Shown one piece after another: positions 16,069 to 24,183 of a stretch of 64,000 nucleotides of DNA. The DNA comes from Mesorhizobium loti CJ3sym (GTDB lineage Bacteria > Pseudomonadota > Alphaproteobacteria > Rhizobiales > Rhizobiaceae): contig NZ_AXAL01000007.1 of NCBI RefSeq assembly GCF_000472785.1, forward strand, positions 1 through 64,000, in the 5' to 3' direction. Positions within the stretch are counted from its first letter, which is position 1. Each line of letters begins with the position of its first letter. The translations under genes and the position numbers were made by a program. The notes beneath the pieces are model-generated. The model did not search any database and had not been told where the DNA came from. It worked only from the letters and a program-made list of their open reading frames with translations.

Positions 16069-16896
16069 ATGCGTAACATCGACCGTCTTCCCTTTATCCT
16101 GGCTGGAGTCCTGTTCCTGCTCGCCTGGTTGCTGGGGTTCCCGATGCGCGCGCAGTCGGCGCCGCTTGGGGATGTGCGGTGCACGCTGATCGCCGATGCG
16201 GCGAGCGGCAAGACGCTTTATCAGGACGGCACTTGCGACCAGCGGTTCAGCCCGGCCTCGACGTTCAAGGTACCGCTGTCGCTGATCGGCTACGATGCCG
16301 GCATCCTGAGCAACGAGCACACGCCGACCTGGGACTACAAGCCGGAATTCAACGCGGTGAAGCGGGATCAGAAGACCGTCGATCCGGTGATCTGGGAACG
16401 CGATTCAATTATCTGGTTCTCCCGCGAGATCACGCGACGGCTCGGCGGCGAAAAGTTTGCCGGCTACGTCTCGAAACTCGACTACGGCAACAAAGATGTT
16501 TCGGGCAATCCCGGCAAGAATGACGGCCTTACCCATTCCTGGGTGAATTCCTCGCTCAAGATCACGCCGGTCCAGCAGGTCGACTTCCTGCGCAAGCTGC
16601 TTGCCCGCAAGCTGCCGGTCTCGGCCAAGGCCTATGACATGACATCGGCCATCATCCCGACCTTCCAGGCGGGAGGCTGGACCGTGCAAGGCAAGACCGG
16701 CAGCACCAGGCTGGCCAATGATGCCGACAAGGTCAGGGACAAGCGTTCGCTCGGCTGGTTCGTCGGGTGGGCGAAAAAGGACGGCCAGCAGATTGTCTTT
16801 GCCCGGCTGATCGTCGACACCAAGCGCACCGATGTGCCGAAGGGCTGGAGCACTCGTTCCGGGTTCCTGAAGGATCTGCCGCAGCTGGTGAAATGA
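16069..16896 (+). CDS. Class D (OXA-type) beta-lactamase
   Basis: A 275-residue serine beta-lactamase with a signal segment (LAGVLFLLAWLLGFPMRAQS) for periplasmic export. Active-site motifs are in order: Ser64-Thr-Phe-Lys67 in FSPASTFKVPLSLIG, Ser112-Ile-Ile (the SxV position, with Ile for Val), Tyr138-Gly-Asn, and Lys208-Thr-Gly followed by STR. GWFVGWAKKDGQQIVFARLI is the usual last strand. It should hydrolyse penicillins; the spectrum cannot be read from sequence. It may be an intrinsic chromosomal enzyme, since no resistance cassette or integron signature is near. The start ATG follows GGAGCGAGCATCA. Confidence 0.92.
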   Translation: MRNIDRLPFILAGVLFLLAWLLGFPMRAQSAPLGDVRCTLIADAASGKTLYQDGTCDQRFSPASTFKVPLSLIGYDAGILSNEHTPTWDYKPEFNAVKRDQKTVDPVIWERDSIIWFSREITRRLGGEKFAGYVSKLDYGNKDVSGNPGKNDGLTHSWVNSSLKITPVQQVDFLRKLLARKLPVSAKAYDMTSAIIPTFQAGGWTVQGKTGSTRLANDADKVRDKRSLGWFVGWAKKDGQQIVFARLIVDTKRTDVPKGWSTRSGFLKDLPQLVK

Positions 16897-16902
16897 GTCT
16901 GG

Positions 16903-17739
16903 TCAGACGCTTCGGCGGGCACGGATGATGTGGCCGCCGGAATTGTTCGTGGTTCCCTTCGAGGCCCTGGAAAAGCGGGCGGCGATATCGCCGCTCTCGA
17001 GGTCTTCGATCTCGTCGAATCCGAGGTCATTCAGGGATTTCGCCAGTTCGGTCGGAACAAAGAAGCTGATCCATGGCTCGCCGACAGAAGCGACGCGCGC
17101 CGCATGAAAGGCCAGGGCGGCCTGGCCCGCCGCATCGCGGTTCTCAGCCGGTTCGCTATAATCGAACACGACCTCCGAGCCCGGGACACCGGCTATCCAG
17201 GACAGCGTGTTGAAGATCGCTTCTTTCGTCAGATAGGGGACAACGCCCAGCCAGATGAAGAAGCTCGGCTCGGTCGACTGCAAACCGGCCGCAGCCAGTT
17301 CCACGGACAGACTTTGCCGCTCGAAATTGACCGGCACGAATGTGGTCGCGTGCGGCTCTGCAAGACCGCTATCGGCAATGCATTTGCGTTTCCAGGCTTG
17401 CGTGGCCGGGTGGTCGACTTCGAACACCTTGAGATCCGGATACGGATTTCGCAGTGAAAAAGTGTCGAGGCCGGCGCCAAGCACGACGAGCTGGCGGATG
17501 CCGCGACGGACCGCCGCCGCAAGCCAGTCCTCGGCGAACCGGGCCCGCGCGGTCACGAACAGGCGCATGCGCCGGCGGCGCTCGTCTTCCTGTTCGAGCT
17601 CGTGCGCCGCGGGAGCAGCCCCACCCAGGATCGCGATCGCGTAGGGATCGCGAAACAGCCCTGCCTGCGGTGAAAACTGATGCAAGGCCCTCATGCGTGC
17701 GACGCCAAGGGCAGTTCGGCTGGGTGTAGCGTTTTCCAT
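16903..17739 (-). CDS. Class I SAM-dependent methyltransferase, TIGR00027/LCMT-like family
   Basis: A 278-residue protein. The SAM motif LVVLGAGLDTFSLRNPYP, then FEVDHPATQAWKRK, is diagnostic of the leucine carboxyl methyltransferase-like family, also annotated TIGR00027. Later segments include FIWLGVVPYLTKEAIFNTL and EVVFDYSEPAEN. The start is placed at ATG 17739 (MENATPSRTALGVARMRALH); a GTG/TTG further out would add 12 residues. The substrate is unknown; relatives methylate carboxyl or hydroxyl groups of small molecules. It is convergent with the beta-lactamase gene, with 6 bases between stops. Confidence 0.85.
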   Translation of the reverse strand: MENATPSRTALGVARMRALHQFSPQAGLFRDPYAIAILGGAAPAAHELEQEDERRRRMRLFVTARARFAEDWLAAAVRRGIRQLVVLGAGLDTFSLRNPYPDLKVFEVDHPATQAWKRKCIADSGLAEPHATTFVPVNFERQSLSVELAAAGLQSTEPSFFIWLGVVPYLTKEAIFNTLSWIAGVPGSEVVFDYSEPAENRDAAGQAALAFHAARVASVGEPWISFFVPTELAKSLNDLGFDEIEDLESGDIAARFSRASKGTTNNSGGHIIRARRSV

Positions 17740-17959
17740 ATCGGCGATTCCAGACGATTGCGGCGCTATTCGCAAGGCCTGATGGCCGCCTGCGACATCT
17801 CTGGCGACATTTCCTGACAGCCGGGCCGATCAGCACTCTTTACCTGACGCGGCACTGCCTCTAAAACCCGCCCGCTGCCGTTTGTCCCTGTGATTGGCGC
17901 ATCCGGCTTTACCCCACGACCACCCGCGCTCGTTTGCGGGACTGGATAGGAGAACCATG

Positions 17960-19936
17960 ATGCTGAATTCCGTTTCCCTGACATTTCCCGATGGCTCCGT
18001 CCGCGACTACGACGCGGCGATGACCGGTGCCGGCCTCGCCGAATCGATCTCGAAGTCGCTGGCCAAGAAGGCTGTCGCCTACGCCATCGACGGTACCGTG
18101 CGCGACCTCAGCGATCCGCTGGGCAAGTCCGGCAAGGTCGAGATCATCACCCGCGACGATACGCGCGCGCTGGAGCTTATCCGTCACGACACCGCCCACG
18201 TGCTGGCGGAAGCCGTGCAGGAGATATGGCCGGGCACGCAGGTGACCATCGGACCGGTGATCGAGAACGGATTCTATTACGACTTCGCCCGCAACGAGCC
18301 GTTCACCCCCGATGATTTCCCGGTGATCGAGAAGAAGATGCGCGAGATCATTGCGCGCAACAAGCCGTTCACCAAGGAAGTCTGGTCGCGCGACCGGGCG
18401 AAAAAGGTCTTCGCCGACAAGGGCGAGCGCTACAAGCTGGAGTTGATCGACGCCATTCCCGAGGACCAGGATCTCAAGATCTATGCCCAGGGCGACTGGT
18501 TCGATCTCTGCCGTGGTCCGCACATGGCCTCGACCGGCCAGATCGGCAACGCCTTCAAGCTGATGAAGGTGGCCGGTGCTTATTGGCGTGGTGACTCGAA
18601 CAATCCGATGCTGACGCGCATCTACGGCACGGCCTGGGCTGACCAGGCGCAGCTCGACGCCTATCAGACGATGCTGGAGGAGGCCGAGAAGCGCGACCAC
18701 CGCAAGGTCGGCCGCGAGATGGACCTGTTCCATTTCCAGGAAGAGGGGCCGGGCGTCGTCTTCTGGCATGCCAAGGGCTGGAAGATGTTCCAGAACCTGG
18801 TCAATTACATGCGCCGGCGCCTCGACGAGCAAGGCTACCAAGAGGTCAACGCGCCGCAGGTGCTTGACAAGAGCCTGTGGGAGACGTCGGGCCACTGGGG
18901 CTGGTACCGCGACGCGATGTTCAAAGTGACTGTCGCCGGCGACGATACCGACGACGACCGAGTCTTTGCGCTGAAGCCGATGAACTGCCCGGGCCACGTG
19001 CAGATTTTCAAGCATGGGTTGAAATCCTATCGCGATCTGCCCGTAAAGCTTGCGGAATTCGGCAATGTGCATCGCTACGAACCGTCCGGCGCGCTGCACG
19101 GGCTGATGCGCGTGCGCGGCTTCACGCAGGACGACGCCCATATCTTCTGCACCGAAGAGCAACTCGCGGCCGAATGCCTGCGCATCAATGATCTGATCCT
19201 GTCGACCTATGCCGATTTCGGTTTTGAAGAGGTCAGCGTAAAACTGTCGACGCGGCCGGAAAAGCGCGTCGGCACCGATGAGGCGTGGGATCATGCCGAA
19301 GCGATCATGGGTAACGTGCTGGAGACGATCAGGACGCGGTCCGGCAACCGGATCAAGACCTCGATCAATCCGGGCGAGGGCGCCTTCTACGGGCCAAAGT
19401 TCGAATATGTGTTGAAGGACGCCATCGGCCGCGAATGGCAATGCGGCACGACGCAGGTCGACTTCAACCTGCCGGAACGCTTTGGTGCCTTCTATATCGG
19501 CTCGGGTTCGGAGAAGAAACAGCCTGTCATGGTGCACCGCGCCATCTGCGGTTCGATGGAGCGTTTCCTCGGCATCCTGATCGAGAACTATTCCGGCCAT
19601 TTCCCGCTGTGGTTCGCGCCGCTGCAAGTGGTGGTGGCGACGATCACCTCCGAGGCGGACGTCTATGCGACCGAGGTGGTGGCGAAGCTGAAGGCCGCCG
19701 GGCTGCTGGCGGAGGCCGATTTGCGCAACGAGAAGATCAACTACAAGGTCCGCGAACACAGCCTAGCCAAGGTGCCGGTCATCCTCGTCTGCGGCAAGCG
19801 CGAGGCGGAAGAGCAGACGGTCAATATCCGCCGGCTCGGCTCGCGCGACCAGGAATCGCTCGGGCTTGCCGAGGCGATCGAACGGCTGACCGAAGAAGCG
19901 ATCACACCCGATCGCCGGCGCAAGCGCGCCGCCTGA
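17960..19936 (+). CDS. thrS: Threonyl-tRNA synthetase
   Basis: A 658-residue class II synthetase that charges tRNA-Thr. AGGAG sits 7 bases before ATG 17960; ATG 17957 is adjacent. Domains run TGS (1-62), the second additional (editing) domain with [12 protein letters not shown], the catalytic core and the anticodon-binding domain. The zinc-binding Cys is in [15 protein letters not shown], a ligand His in the same region, and motif 2 is [20 protein letters not shown]. Motif 3 contains [19 protein letters not shown]. Full length. It is followed by a strong terminator. Confidence 0.97.
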   Translation: MLNSVSLTFPDGSVRDYDAAMTGAGLAESISKSLAKKAVAYAIDGTVRDLSDPLGKSGKVEIITRDDTRALELIRHDTAHVLAEAVQEIWPGTQVTIGPVIENGFYYDFARNEPFTPDDFPVIEKKMREIIARNKPFTKEVWSRDRAKKVFADKGERYKLELIDAIPEDQDLKIYAQGDWFDLCRGPHMASTGQIGNAFKLMKVAGAYWRGDSNNPMLTRIYGTAWADQAQLDAYQTMLEEAEKRDHRKVGREMDLFHFQEEGPGVVFWHAKGWKMFQNLVNYMRRRLDEQGYQEVNAPQVLDKSLWETSGHWGWYRDAMFKVTVAGDDTDDDRVFALKPMNCPGHVQIFKHGLKSYRDLPVKLAEFGNVHRYEPSGALHGLMRVRGFTQDDAHIFCTEEQLAAECLRINDLILSTYADFGFEEVSVKLSTRPEKRVGTDEAWDHAEAIMGNVLETIRTRSGNRIKTSINPGEGAFYGPKFEYVLKDAIGREWQCGTTQVDFNLPERFGAFYIGSGSEKKQPVMVHRAICGSMERFLGILIENYSGHFPLWFAPLQVVVATITSEADVYATEVVAKLKAAGLLAEADLRNEKINYKVREHSLAKVPVILVCGKREAEEQTVNIRRLGSRDQESLGLAEAIERLTEEAITPDRRRKRAA

Positions 19937-19954
19937 TTGAACAGCCCTTTGGTG

Positions 19955-19983
19955 ATGGCGGTGGAGCGGTCCACCGCCATTTT
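19955..19983 (+). terminator. Rho-independent terminator of thrS
   Basis: A perfect 11-bp stem, atggcggtgga (19955-19965) with tccaccgccat (19970-19980), loop gcgg, followed by TTT. It lies 18 bases after the thrS stop. Confidence 0.85.
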
Positions 19984-20019
19984 CATATCCTTGTCACGCC
20001 GATCTTGTAACGAGCCCCC

Positions 20020-20958
20020 ATGCTCAAGCTGAAATTGCGCGAAAAACCGTTTCCCGAGCTTTCCTATGCCAACCCGCATCAGCCGGCGCTGACGCGCTGG
20101 GTCATTCATTCCATTGAAGGCCTGTCGGGACGCGACCGGTATGCCGCGCTCTATGATTTCTGGCGCCGCCAGGTGGTGCCATCAGGCGAGCGCATATTCA
20201 GCCGCATGCTCGACCTGATCGATGTGCGGATACGGACCGCCGACCAATGGCCGCCCACGCCATTGCCGGACACGCCGCTGGTGATCGTGGCCAACCATCC
20301 GTTCGGCATAGGCGACGGGATTGCCGTGTTGTCACTGGTAGAGCAACTTGGGCGGCCGTTCCGGGTGATGATCCACAAGGATCTGCTCAAGATCCGCGAG
20401 ATGGAACCCTATTCGCTGCCGATCGACTTTTCCGAGACCAAGGACGCGCTGAAGAACAACATGGCCGTGCGCCACGAGGCGGTGCGGCTGCTCAAGGAGG
20501 GCGTCACCATCGTGGTGTTTCCCGCCGGTGGCGTCGCCACCGCGCCGAAGGGCTTTGGCCGGGCGCGCGACCTGCCATGGAAGATGTTTCCGGCACGCCT
20601 GGTCCAGGATGCCAAGGCGTCCGTCATTCCGATGCATTTTTCCGGGCAGAATGGCCGGCTGTTCCATCTGGTCAGCGGGCCGATGAACATGGCGGAGCGC
20701 GATGGCCGCGTGGCCAAATTCGTCGGCAAGGCATCGCTGACATTGCGCCTTTCGATGCTCATCCACGAATTCGCGCGGCTGTCCGGCAAGGCGATCGACG
20801 TGCGCGTCGGCGAGGTGCTGAGCTGGAGTGAACTGGAGCCGCTGCGCGATCGCAAGGCATTGCTCGACCGGCTTTACCGCGGCGTGTTCGACCTGGCGCC
20901 GCAGCTGCCGCGCCGCCGGATTCCCTTCCTGCCGGCCCGGATGAAACTGGCCGCCTGA
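20020..20958 (+). CDS. Lysophospholipid acyltransferase family protein (PlsC-like)
   Basis: A 312-residue protein with the PlsC-type acyltransferase core. The motif NHPFGIGDG supplies the catalytic His and Asp, with one residue more between them than the usual HX4D. VVFPAGGVATAPKG is the second block (FPxG-like). Such enzymes acylate lysophospholipids or related acceptors; the acceptor here is unknown. No clear membrane helix, so it is probably peripheral. The gene follows the thrS terminator and is convergent with the secreted protein gene, with 3 bases between the stops. Confidence 0.8.
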   Translation: MLKLKLREKPFPELSYANPHQPALTRWVIHSIEGLSGRDRYAALYDFWRRQVVPSGERIFSRMLDLIDVRIRTADQWPPTPLPDTPLVIVANHPFGIGDGIAVLSLVEQLGRPFRVMIHKDLLKIREMEPYSLPIDFSETKDALKNNMAVRHEAVRLLKEGVTIVVFPAGGVATAPKGFGRARDLPWKMFPARLVQDAKASVIPMHFSGQNGRLFHLVSGPMNMAERDGRVAKFVGKASLTLRLSMLIHEFARLSGKAIDVRVGEVLSWSELEPLRDRKALLDRLYRGVFDLAPQLPRRRIPFLPARMKLAA

Positions 20959-20961
20959 AGA

Positions 20962-21924
20962 CTAATCCGCGCCTTCTTCGGGATCCATCGCCGCGGCTTC
21001 CGTCGCCAGAACCTCGATCTCCAGGTTCTGTCCGGCCACGACCGTGAAATCCTTCTGGTAGATGCGGTCGCGGTTCTTGGCGATGATGGTGTAGTCACCT
21101 TCGGCAAGCACCATCGAGGCGAAGGCGCCGACGGTTTCCTTGATCGGATCGCCGGATTCGTTGAGCAGCGACCACGACGTGTCGGCGATCGCTTCACCAC
21201 CGGCCTCGCGCACCAGCTTCATCGTGATCTCGGCAGCGTGGTGCTCGACGGTGGCTTCGGTCAGCTTGCCGGCCTCGACGCGGATATCGGAGCGGATGAC
21301 CGCATTGACCGCGCCGTAGGTCGAGACGACGTGGTAGATGCCGGCATTGAGCCGCACGACGCTGTTAGGCTCGACATCGGGAATGATCAGAGCGCGGTCG
21401 CCATTGGCTTCGGCGGTGCCCTCATAGATCGAGAAGCGCAGTTTTTTCGGGGGAATGCGCACGCCGCCGGACAGAACCGCGTCAAGCTTCAGGCCACCGG
21501 CATCGAGCACCAGGCTTTCGCGCTTGGCTTCCTTGCCGACTGTGATGCGCTTGGTGGCGCCGGCGCGGCCATAAGAGGCGTGGACCAGATAGCTGCCGGG
21601 TTCGAGTTGGAAGACAGCGCTGCCGCCATGCGCGGAGGCGACCATAGGCAATTTGCCGTTGACGGCTTCAGGCTTGAAGACGCGCCAGACCAGGCCGCGG
21701 GTGATGTCGGTGCCCTTGTCGGTCAACTGGGCCGACAAGGTGAGGGCGCCACCGCCTCCGAGCGCCAGCGGGGTTTCGCTTTTGGGCGTCGCGTAACTCG
21801 AAATTCCGGGAAGTTTCAGGTCGCTGACACCGTCCTTTTCCTGCGCGACAGCCAGCGAAACCGGCGCCAAGAACAGCGCGGCGCAGAGCCAGACCAGGAA
21901 AAGACGCAGTCGCCCCTCAAACAT
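20962..21924 (-). CDS. Exported protein with repeated beta-sandwich-like segments, unknown function
   Basis: A 320-residue protein starting at ATG 21924 (a TTG at 21960 is an alternative) with signal peptide LRLFLVWLCAALFLAPVSLA and cleavage after AVA. The mature part shows at least three similar units, each ending with a GxYxVxAxYG-type strand: EPGSYLVHASYGRAGATKRI, NAGIYHVVSTYGAVNAVIRS and AEGDYTIIAKNRDRIYQKDF. Such strands recall carboxypeptidase-regulatory or transthyretin-like beta-sandwich domains. The tail is acidic. No catalytic motif is visible; a periplasmic structural or binding role is an inference. Conserved hypothetical in rhizobia, as far as I recall. Confidence 0.65.
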   Translation of the reverse strand: MFEGRLRLFLVWLCAALFLAPVSLAVAQEKDGVSDLKLPGISSYATPKSETPLALGGGGALTLSAQLTDKGTDITRGLVWRVFKPEAVNGKLPMVASAHGGSAVFQLEPGSYLVHASYGRAGATKRITVGKEAKRESLVLDAGGLKLDAVLSGGVRIPPKKLRFSIYEGTAEANGDRALIIPDVEPNSVVRLNAGIYHVVSTYGAVNAVIRSDIRVEAGKLTEATVEHHAAEITMKLVREAGGEAIADTSWSLLNESGDPIKETVGAFASMVLAEGDYTIIAKNRDRIYQKDFTVVAGQNLEIEVLATEAAAMDPEEGAD

Positions 21925-22078
21925 GCCTTGCTTTGAAGCCCATGGCGGTGGCAATTTCAAGGCTTAAGAGTCCAATCCATGGCTCTTCCGCCCGGCGCTT
22001 GCGCGCCTTTGCCCGAGCCGCCCGAATTCCCGATGGTGCGCTTCAGCTCAAAACAGAGTGTCTAGGAGACTTGCGCCC

Positions 22079-22663
22079 ATGGCGTCGCCGATCATCGACT
22101 TCCTGCTGACCCGAAATTCAGCGCCAATTCCGGACCTCAGGGAGCCCGCACCGAGCGATGCCGATATCGCAACGATGGTCGCCGCTGCCACGCGCGTGCC
22201 CGACCACGGCCGGCTCGAGCCCTGGCGCTTCATCCTCTATCGCGGCGATGTTCGCATCGCGATCGGCAGACAGTTGGCCACGCTTGCCGAACAACGCGAA
22301 GGGCCGCTACCGGAAGGCCGCCGCAACCAGGAACTGGCGCGCTTTTCCCGTGCGCCGCTGGTGATCGGCGTTGTGTCGGTGCCCAGGGAAAATCCAAAAA
22401 TCCCGCAATGGGAGATGTTCCTGTCCGGCGGTATGGCGGCGATGAATTTGATGATTGCCGCCAATGCGCTGGGCTACGGCACCAACATGATCAGCAACTG
22501 GTATTCCGACGTGCCGGAGGGCAGGGCGATCCTTGGACTGGCGCCGCAGGAGCGCGTCGTCGGTTTCATCCATATCGGCTCCTATGCTGGCCCGGCGCCG
22601 GAGCGGCCACGGCCCGATCCGGCCAAGCTCTGTGCCGATTATTCAGGACCCTGGGCGGGCTGA
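22079..22663 (+). CDS. Nitroreductase family protein (YdjA-like)
   Basis: A 194-residue FMN-dependent nitroreductase-fold protein from ATG 22079, after AGGAGAC. The line FLLTRNSAPIPDLREPAPSD, then RVPDHGRLEPWRFILYRGD, resembles E. coli YdjA, one of the smallest members of the family. MAAMNLMIAANALGYGTNMI and GFIHIGSY belong to the FMN site and dimer core. Its physiological substrate is unknown. The next gene, a flavin reductase-like protein, starts on the base after its stop, so the two are certainly co-transcribed and may act together on flavin-linked reduction. Confidence 0.85.
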   Translation: MASPIIDFLLTRNSAPIPDLREPAPSDADIATMVAAATRVPDHGRLEPWRFILYRGDVRIAIGRQLATLAEQREGPLPEGRRNQELARFSRAPLVIGVVSVPRENPKIPQWEMFLSGGMAAMNLMIAANALGYGTNMISNWYSDVPEGRAILGLAPQERVVGFIHIGSYAGPAPERPRPDPAKLCADYSGPWAG

Positions 22664-23272
22664 ATGTTCTACGAACCGTCCAAGGGGCACGGGCTGCCGC
22701 ACGATCCGTCGAAGGCGATCGTCGCGCCACGCCCGATCGGCTGGATATCGACGCTGAACGAGGCGGGCGAGGTCAATCTCGCGCCATACTCCTTCTTCAA
22801 CGCCGTTTCGACGCGGCCCTTCATCGTCTGGTTTTCCTCGGAGGGCGAGAAGGACAGCGCCTCTTTCGCTCAGGAGACCGGCGAGTTCGTCGCCAATCTG
22901 GTCAGCCGCGATCTTGCGGAGAAAATGAACTACACATCCGTCAACGCGCCGCGCGGCATCAACGAATTCGTCTATGCCGATCTCGCCATGGCGCCTTCGC
23001 GCCTCGTCAAGCCACCGCGCGTGGCGGCAGCGCCCGCGGCGCTGGAATGCCGGGTGACGGAGGTCTTTCGCCCAAAGGCGCTGGACGGAACCCCGACGAG
23101 CGCCGTCATCGTCGCCGGTGAAGTGGTCGGCGTGCACATTGACGACGCCTTCCTGAAAGACGGCCTGTTCGACATCACCAAGGCCGGCAATGTCGCTCGT
23201 CTCGGCTACATGGACTATGCCAGCGTCAGCGAGGTCTTTTCGATGCGCCGGCCACGCTGGGGCAAGGAGTAG
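22664..23272 (+). CDS. Flavin reductase-like domain protein
   Basis: A 202-residue protein of the flavin reductase (FMN-binding split barrel) family: KAIVAPRPIGWISTLNEAGE, NLAPYSFFNAVSTRPFIVWF, FVANLVSRDLAEKMNYTSVN and VIVAGEVVGVHIDD. These proteins bind FMN and either reduce it with NAD(P)H or use it in a hydrolase or oxygenase partner. The ATG directly abuts the nitroreductase stop, giving translational coupling. No third gene of a degradation pathway follows, so its specific role is open. Confidence 0.85.
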   Translation: MFYEPSKGHGLPHDPSKAIVAPRPIGWISTLNEAGEVNLAPYSFFNAVSTRPFIVWFSSEGEKDSASFAQETGEFVANLVSRDLAEKMNYTSVNAPRGINEFVYADLAMAPSRLVKPPRVAAAPAALECRVTEVFRPKALDGTPTSAVIVAGEVVGVHIDDAFLKDGLFDITKAGNVARLGYMDYASVSEVFSMRRPRWGKE

Positions 23273-23341
23273 GCTCGAGCCTGGCAAATCACCGCGCCTT
23301 GCCGGCTTGTCGTCGCGGGGGCCAACCGTGGAAGGTCGATC

Positions 23342-24016
23342 ATGATCGCGAAATTGGTTCTTCAGACATTCATCTGGTTCGGCGTCATGGGCGCCTTGCT
23401 CTTCCTGTCGGCCGGCACGCTGCATTGGCCGGGGGCCTGGGTCTATCTTTTGGGGATGGTGGGGCTCAGTCTCATCATGGGAATTACGCTGGCGCAGCGC
23501 GACCCCGGCCTGATGAATGAGCGGCTGAGCCCTCCCATCCAGAAGAACCAGACGGCGGCCGACAAGGTCCTGCTGTCCATATTTCTGCTCGCCATGCTTG
23601 GCTGGCAGATTTTCATGGGACTGGACATCCGTTACGGCTGGTCGACGGTTCCGGTCTGGGCACAGGTGGTCGGCACGCTGGTCCTGCTGGTCGGCATCTG
23701 GATCTGCTATCTGACCATGCTAGAGAACAGTTTTGCTGCACCCGTCGTGAAAATCCAGGATGAGCGTGGACAGCGCGTGATCACCACGGGGCCTTACAGT
23801 TATGTCCGCCACCCGATGTATGCCGGCGCCATTCTCTTTCTCGCCGGCACGGCGCTTCTGCTTGGCTCCTGGTGGGGGCTGGCATTGGTGCTCGTGTTCA
23901 TCGCTCTCCTGGCCATCCGTACCTTCATCGAAGAGAAAACGCTTCGCACCGGCCTGCGCGGCTATGACAATTATGCAAATGAGGTTCGCTACCGCCTGAT
24001 CCCGATGGTCTGGTAG
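23342..24016 (+). CDS. Isoprenylcysteine carboxyl methyltransferase family membrane protein
   Basis: A 224-residue integral membrane protein with about five helices. The C-terminal half carries the family signature: TTGPYSYVRHPMYAGAILFL, then FIEEKTLRTGLRGYDNYANE and VRYRLIPMVW. It belongs to the ICMT/PEMT-like methyltransferases that use SAM at the membrane. Bacterial members act on lipids or small molecules rather than prenylated proteins; the substrate here is unknown. Start ATG 23342 is preceded by GGAAGGTCG. It is 69 bases from the flavin reductase gene, so possibly in the same transcript. Confidence 0.83.
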   Translation: MIAKLVLQTFIWFGVMGALLFLSAGTLHWPGAWVYLLGMVGLSLIMGITLAQRDPGLMNERLSPPIQKNQTAADKVLLSIFLLAMLGWQIFMGLDIRYGWSTVPVWAQVVGTLVLLVGIWICYLTMLENSFAAPVVKIQDERGQRVITTGPYSYVRHPMYAGAILFLAGTALLLGSWWGLALVLVFIALLAIRTFIEEKTLRTGLRGYDNYANEVRYRLIPMVW

Positions 24017-24183
24017 CGGCCAGGCGGAATGCCTGCCCCCTCGCGCGGTTCGTCATCGTGGTGGATTCCTTAGCCGTGAACACGCGAATAGCGATTCCCC
24101 TTCACCTGAACACAGGCTAAGAGAGCGACTTCGGCGTTGCGTTGGCGCATCGACCTTGGGGATAGTGCGGGGGCACCGGCGAC

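Noticed and set aside
17909..19759. 616-residue open frame antisense to thrS
   Set aside because: It lies wholly opposite a highly conserved gene, and its translation is His/Arg/Asp-rich shadow coding without motifs.
24068..24121. Inverted repeat cttagcc ... ggctaag upstream of the channel gene
   Set aside because: The arms are only 7 bases and about 40 bases apart, with no further pairing; not enough to claim a site.
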